Part shown: positions 60,828-63,427 of the stretch, one piece after another
How the letters are laid out: each line of letters begins with the position of its first letter
How positions within the stretch are numbered: position 1 is the stretch's first letter
From: Comamonadaceae bacterium
Lineage (GTDB): Bacteria > Pseudomonadota > Gammaproteobacteria > Burkholderiales > Burkholderiaceae
Assembly (NCBI GenBank): GCA_947484245.1
Contig: CANKOT010000003.1
Location: forward strand, 1-63,427
Direction of reading: 5' to 3'
Length of the DNA: 63,427 nucleotides
Translations under genes and position numbers: made by a program
Notes under the pieces: model-generated
Told to the model about the DNA's origin: nothing
What the model saw: the letters and a program-made list of their open reading frames with translations, nothing else
Database searches by the model: none

Positions 60828-61829
60828 ATGCGACAAGGGAAAATAATGGATTTTCGCCACCTCATTCATGCTTTGCTGGGTTTTGCTCTCTTTGCTTCTG
60901 CCATTCCGTCGTTTGGGCAAAATCAATACCCCAATCGCCCCATCAAGCTCATCATCCCTTTCCCACCTGGCGGGCCAACCGATATTTACGGTCGCTTGTA
61001 CGCGCAGTCTTTGTCCAATGTCTTGGGTGTGCCCGTGGTATCTGAAAACAAAGGGGGAGCGGCGGGGGCTATTGGATCGGCCGAGGTGAAGCGTGGCAAT
61101 CCGGATGGTTACACGCTGCTCTTCGCCACTGTCTCTACACACAGCTTGTACAACTTGCTTTCAACTAAGCCCCAATATGACGCCATCAAAGATTTTTCTC
61201 ACATTGCAGTGATAGGTGAAGCACCTATCGCTTTTGCATTTAATCCAAGCATGCCCGCCACATTCAAAGAATATGTGGATCAGGTTAGAGCCAATCCGAA
61301 CAAGTTTTCGTATGGATCTTCCGGCGAAGGAACTTTTCTGCACTATGCGGGTGAGCGACTCAAGGTCACTTTAGGTCAGTTGCCGCTGCAGCATATTCCC
61401 TATAAAGGTAGTGGCGCATCATTGCCTGCATTGATGGCCGGTGAAATCAGCATGACTGCCGACACTCTCAGCACTGTGATCAATCACCACAAGTCTGGCA
61501 AAGTCAGAATTATGGGCATTGCTTCTAATAAAAGGGTTCCAATGGCCCCAGATATTCCAACCGTCAATGAGGCTTTGGGTTTGAATGATTTTGAAATCAT
61601 GGCTTGGTATGCCATCATGGCTCCGGCCGGTATGCCTGATGCCATGGTGCAAAGACTGGCAGCAGCCAACGACAAGGCATTGAGTGATCCTTCTTTGCTG
61701 GAAAAAATCAAAAACTTGTCCATTCAAGCTACCCCCGGCATCACGGGAGCACAAGCCACTCAATTTATCCGGAAAGATATCGAGCGGTTGGCACCTGTCA
61801 TCAAATCTCTCAACTTCAAATTAGATTGA
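60828..61829 (+). CDS. Bug/TctC-type periplasmic binding protein 7
   Basis: A 333-residue Bug protein. A leader of about 27 residues ends in SFGQN. PPGGPTDIYGRLYAQ diverges from the family pattern by having tyrosine after the aspartate. RGNPDGYTLLFAT is typical. AGGAGA precedes ATG 60828 with a 7-base gap. It converges on the alpha/beta hydrolase gene, only 9 bp away. Confidence 0.9.
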   Translation: MRQGKIMDFRHLIHALLGFALFASAIPSFGQNQYPNRPIKLIIPFPPGGPTDIYGRLYAQSLSNVLGVPVVSENKGGAAGAIGSAEVKRGNPDGYTLLFATVSTHSLYNLLSTKPQYDAIKDFSHIAVIGEAPIAFAFNPSMPATFKEYVDQVRANPNKFSYGSSGEGTFLHYAGERLKVTLGQLPLQHIPYKGSGASLPALMAGEISMTADTLSTVINHHKSGKVRIMGIASNKRVPMAPDIPTVNEALGLNDFEIMAWYAIMAPAGMPDAMVQRLAAANDKALSDPSLLEKIKNLSIQATPGITGAQATQFIRKDIERLAPVIKSLNFKLD

Positions 61830-61838
61830 AACTGATAT

Positions 61839-62750
61839 TCAAAGATTTTCTTTCAGGAAATCTTTCATGTGCCCAATCACCACATTGAAGGTATCAGGAT
61901 TGCGGGGCTCATAAACATCCACATGATTGGCATTGGGCAGCACAATCAATTTTTTTGGTTCGCTGGCCAGCGTATAAAAACTTTCTGCTTCAGACAGGGG
62001 CACCATGGTGTCGCGCTCAGCATGAATAAAAAGACATGCTCTTGGGGAAATTTTATGCACATTTTTTTCTGGAACGAAAACCGTGCATAAGTCATAGCTT
62101 TCCATGGGATAGCCTTCCGGGTAGCCTTCAGCCATCTTGTACATCGTATGAATTGAATCGCGCTCAGCACGACCTGAGGGAACCAATTCGCCATAGGTCA
62201 CTCGCTTGGATTGTCCGGTCATCACTCTTTGAATCCGGTCCTCTTTGAGTTGGTCTTCCCAGTCCAACCATTCCCCATAAGTACGCTTACTTAGGAATGA
62301 TCGCTTGACATTGGCGGGGGAACCGACAGAGATAACGCACTTGAAACCTTTGTTTTGCGCTGCGGCCTGAATAGCGACTGTTCCACCAAAACTGGTGCCA
62401 TATAAAGCGATGCGACCCACATCAACTTCAGGTCGTTGTTGCATATAGATCAAGGCACTGATCGTATCGGCCACTTGCTCCCAGGGGTTGTTGCGCAAAC
62501 GAATCCCTTCGCTATCCCCAAAGCCTCTGTGGAAAAAATCTAAGGTGTTGTAGCCAGCTTTTGTTAACTCTCGAACATAGGCAGGCATGTACACGTCCTT
62601 GCGTCCAGAGTAGCCGTGTAAACAAATCACAGAAGGTCGGCGTTCACCCTTTTTTGTACCTAGTGCGTGTGTAAACATGCCTGAAATACGCAATCCATCG
62701 CTATAGAAAAAAACGTTTTCACTTGCTGATTTTTTTTGAGTAGTAGCCAA
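61839..62750 (-). CDS. Alpha/beta hydrolase (dipeptidyl-peptidase-like esterase)
   Basis: A 303-residue alpha/beta hydrolase. The nucleophile is S120 in LYGTSFGGTV, with an oxyanion HGYSG near residue 45, a likely acid in HAERDTMVPL and histidine in PNANHVDVYE near residue 280. It resembles esterases and peptidase-like hydrolases of the BAAT/FrsA-type region. TTG 62750 with GGAG is used as start. The end of an IS256-like element lies only 20 bp upstream, so its promoter may come from or be interrupted by that element. Confidence 0.82.
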   Translation of the reverse strand: MATTQKKSASENVFFYSDGLRISGMFTHALGTKKGERRPSVICLHGYSGRKDVYMPAYVRELTKAGYNTLDFFHRGFGDSEGIRLRNNPWEQVADTISALIYMQQRPEVDVGRIALYGTSFGGTVAIQAAAQNKGFKCVISVGSPANVKRSFLSKRTYGEWLDWEDQLKEDRIQRVMTGQSKRVTYGELVPSGRAERDSIHTMYKMAEGYPEGYPMESYDLCTVFVPEKNVHKISPRACLFIHAERDTMVPLSEAESFYTLASEPKKLIVLPNANHVDVYEPRNPDTFNVVIGHMKDFLKENL

Positions 62751-62768
62751 TTGTGTCTCCTAGATGAT

Positions 62769-62968
62769 CGAGAGTGTCCGAATTTTTGTGTAAAAGGGGT
62801 TAAGGGTTATTGCTGAGCTACCCTGTAACCAAACTCAATACTAAACCGATTCAGTGCAGCCTTCCAGTGCCTAATCGTTATGCTCCATTTCTGGCTGATA
62901 TTCCTATGTACCAAGTAGAATAATTTACTCAGTGTCTCATCGCCAGGAAACGATTCACGGCGCAGTAC
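62769..62968 (-). mobile_element. Truncated IS256-family insertion sequence
   Basis: A relic consisting of the element's right end and the last part of its transposase gene. The terminal repeat candidate is at about 62771-62793 (AGAGTGTCCG then ATTTTTGTGTAA), matching from recall the ends of IS256-type elements. The coding remnant is at 62807-62968 on the minus strand. No second end is visible before 63311, so the left side is deleted. Confidence 0.6.
62807..62968 (-). pseudogene. IS256-family transposase C-terminal remnant
   Basis: The minus strand encodes FPGDETLSKLFYLVHRNIS and then WKAALNRFSIEFGYR before TAA at 62809-62807. IS256-family transposases end with a helix of this pattern (FPxDxAxxKLxYLxxRNISxKW, then WKxALNxF). 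Upstream of VLRRES the frame degrades and meets a stop, so only the last 53 or so codons are recognisable. It is non-functional. Confidence 0.72.
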
Positions 62969-63019
62969 ACAGCTTGGGACTATGATTGAACTTAACGATG
63001 GTCACAAAAAGGAATCAAG

Positions 63020-63145
63020 ATGAAACCCAACAAAATTAAGCTTTTATGTTCGCAAGTTGAGCGCAAAGTCCGCTATGTGGTGCAAACCATGCAAGACCGG
63101 GCAAAGGGCTTACAAGCAGAGTGGGGCCAATTAACAGCCGTATAA
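63020..63145 (+). CDS. Short hypothetical frame, possible relic
   Basis: A 41-residue frame with AAGGAAT before ATG 63020. It is lysine-rich (MKPNKIKLLCSQVERKVRYV at the start). I do not recognise it. It lies between the IS256 remnant and the LivM-like gene and may be a fragment of a disrupted gene. Confidence 0.25.
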   Translation: MKPNKIKLLCSQVERKVRYVVQTMQDRAKGLQAEWGQLTAV

Positions 63146-63158
63146 ATTTACACAGTGC

Positions 63159-63308
63159 ATGGCTTCAGTTTTGATTCCAACGGTGTTCAAAACCGCAGGC
63201 ATGCTCAGCCCTAGACTGTCGTGGCACATTTGCAATCCGCCCATTCAAGAATTGGAGTTTGAAATGGAAGCGCGCAGTGTGCAACACGAACGTGTGGTAC
63301 TAATTTAA
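63159..63308 (+). CDS. Short hypothetical frame, possible relic
   Basis: A 49-residue frame from ATG 63159 to TAA 63308 with no good ribosome site. The tail reads PPIQELEFEMEARSVQHERV. I do not recognise it. It follows the preceding small frame by 13 bp and ends 4 bp before the convergent LivM-like stop. Confidence 0.2.
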   Translation: MASVLIPTVFKTAGMLSPRLSWHICNPPIQELEFEMEARSVQHERVVLI

Positions 63309-63311
63309 GAT

Positions 63312-63427
63312 TTAGGTTTTGCGTTCTAGCCAAGAGCCCAAAATACCCTTGGGCATGCGGATGATGAAAAACACCAGCAAGGCGCCGTAGATCAACAAGT
63401 CTAGGCCATGAATTTGGTTGCCAATTA
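63312..63427 (-). CDS. Branched-chain amino-acid-type ABC permease, C-terminus (LivM-like, partial)
   Basis: The last 37 codons of a gene entering from the right edge. The residues HGLDLLIYGALLVFFIIRMP then KGILGSWLER are the typical final transmembrane helix and basic end of LivM permeases (FGALLVxxxxFxPxGLxG). It is evidence for a further uptake system beyond the window. The stop is at 63314-63312. Confidence 0.72.
   Translation of the reverse strand, partial: IGNQIHGLDLLIYGALLVFFIIRMPKGILGSWLERKT

Noticed and set aside
1..63427. tRNA, rRNA, prophage or conjugative island
   Set aside because: No T-loop/acceptor patterns, rRNA stretches, integrase, capsid or transfer genes were noticed; this was a read by eye, so a short RNA could be missed.

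Overview
This window reads as a chromosomal accessory region from a betaproteobacterium, most likely Burkholderiales and Comamonadaceae-like. The main reason is seven separate Bug/TctC-type periplasmic binding proteins, an expansion typical of that group. The DNA is of moderate GC (about half by eye), coding density is high, and short same-strand runs of catabolic genes alternate in direction. I saw no tRNA, rRNA, CRISPR array, phage or conjugation genes. The only mobile trace is a broken IS256-family transposase end near 62.8 kb.

Layout. (1) 1-5.3 kb: tail of an unknown gene, a metallo-beta-lactamase-fold exported hydrolase, and an iron(III) ABC importer split over two divergent units, with a near-perfect Fur box before the binding protein. 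(2) 5.3-10.9 kb, minus strand: three Bug proteins interleaved with a dienelactone hydrolase, an FAH-family C-C hydrolase and a crotonase that carries the catalytic residues of 6-oxocamphor hydrolase; this looks like a cyclic beta-diketone ring-cleavage module. (3) 11.1-17.3 kb: a TauD-type dioxygenase, a HbpS/GlcG protein, a carboxymuconolactone-decarboxylase-like protein, 3-oxoadipate CoA-transferase PcaIJ, an MFS carrier and a fourth Bug protein. (4) 17.4-27.3 kb: flavin reductase, luciferase-like monooxygenase, ACMSD-like amidohydrolase, an HsaA-like flavin monooxygenase, an SMP-30 lactonase and a three-subunit molybdenum hydroxylase. (5) 27.3-36.5 kb: a methyltransferase, a GST plus TauE exporter pair, a NodB-fold deacetylase, a cupin, an MFS carrier, a TRAP transporter and a DUF1330 protein. 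(6) 36.5-43.4 kb, minus strand: quinone reductase, VOC protein, PcaD-like lactonase, a two-subunit molybdenum hydroxylase (IorAB type), a TetR regulator and a Gfo/Idh/MocA dehydrogenase. (7) 43.5-54.3 kb, plus strand: hydroxyisobutyrate-type dehydrogenase, VOC protein and a dihydroxypyridine-hydroxylase-like monooxygenase; a LysR gene; then two paralogous Ldh-type dehydrogenases flanking a cupin, a leaderless binding-protein fold, an SDR, a fluoroacetate-dehalogenase-type hydrolase and an Asp/Glu racemase-family protein, ending in a fifth Bug protein. (8) 54.3-63.4 kb: GST, a zinc-type alcohol dehydrogenase, a GC-rich block (CobW GTPase, LVIVD propeller protein, Bug protein with a repeat-encoded leader), phosphoglycolate phosphatase, a seventh Bug protein, an alpha/beta hydrolase, the IS256 remnant and the tail of a LivM-like permease.

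How it works together. The region appears to be a stack of peripheral catabolic modules. Each is typically one or more high-affinity carboxylate-binding proteins or a permease, a hydroxylating step (flavin, molybdenum or Fe/2-oxoglutarate), and C-C bond or lactone hydrolases. Products are expected to drain through 3-oxoadipate and CoA esters. The substrates cannot be read from sequence; ring compounds with carboxylate, hydroxyl or N-heteroaromatic character are the best inference. The strongest candidates for undescribed biology are the beta-diketone module (5.3-10.9 kb) and the luciferase-like / HsaA-like / Mo-hydroxylase module (17.4-26.2 kb). A third is the LysR-linked block with the dehalogenase and twin Ldh enzymes (46.1-54.3 kb).
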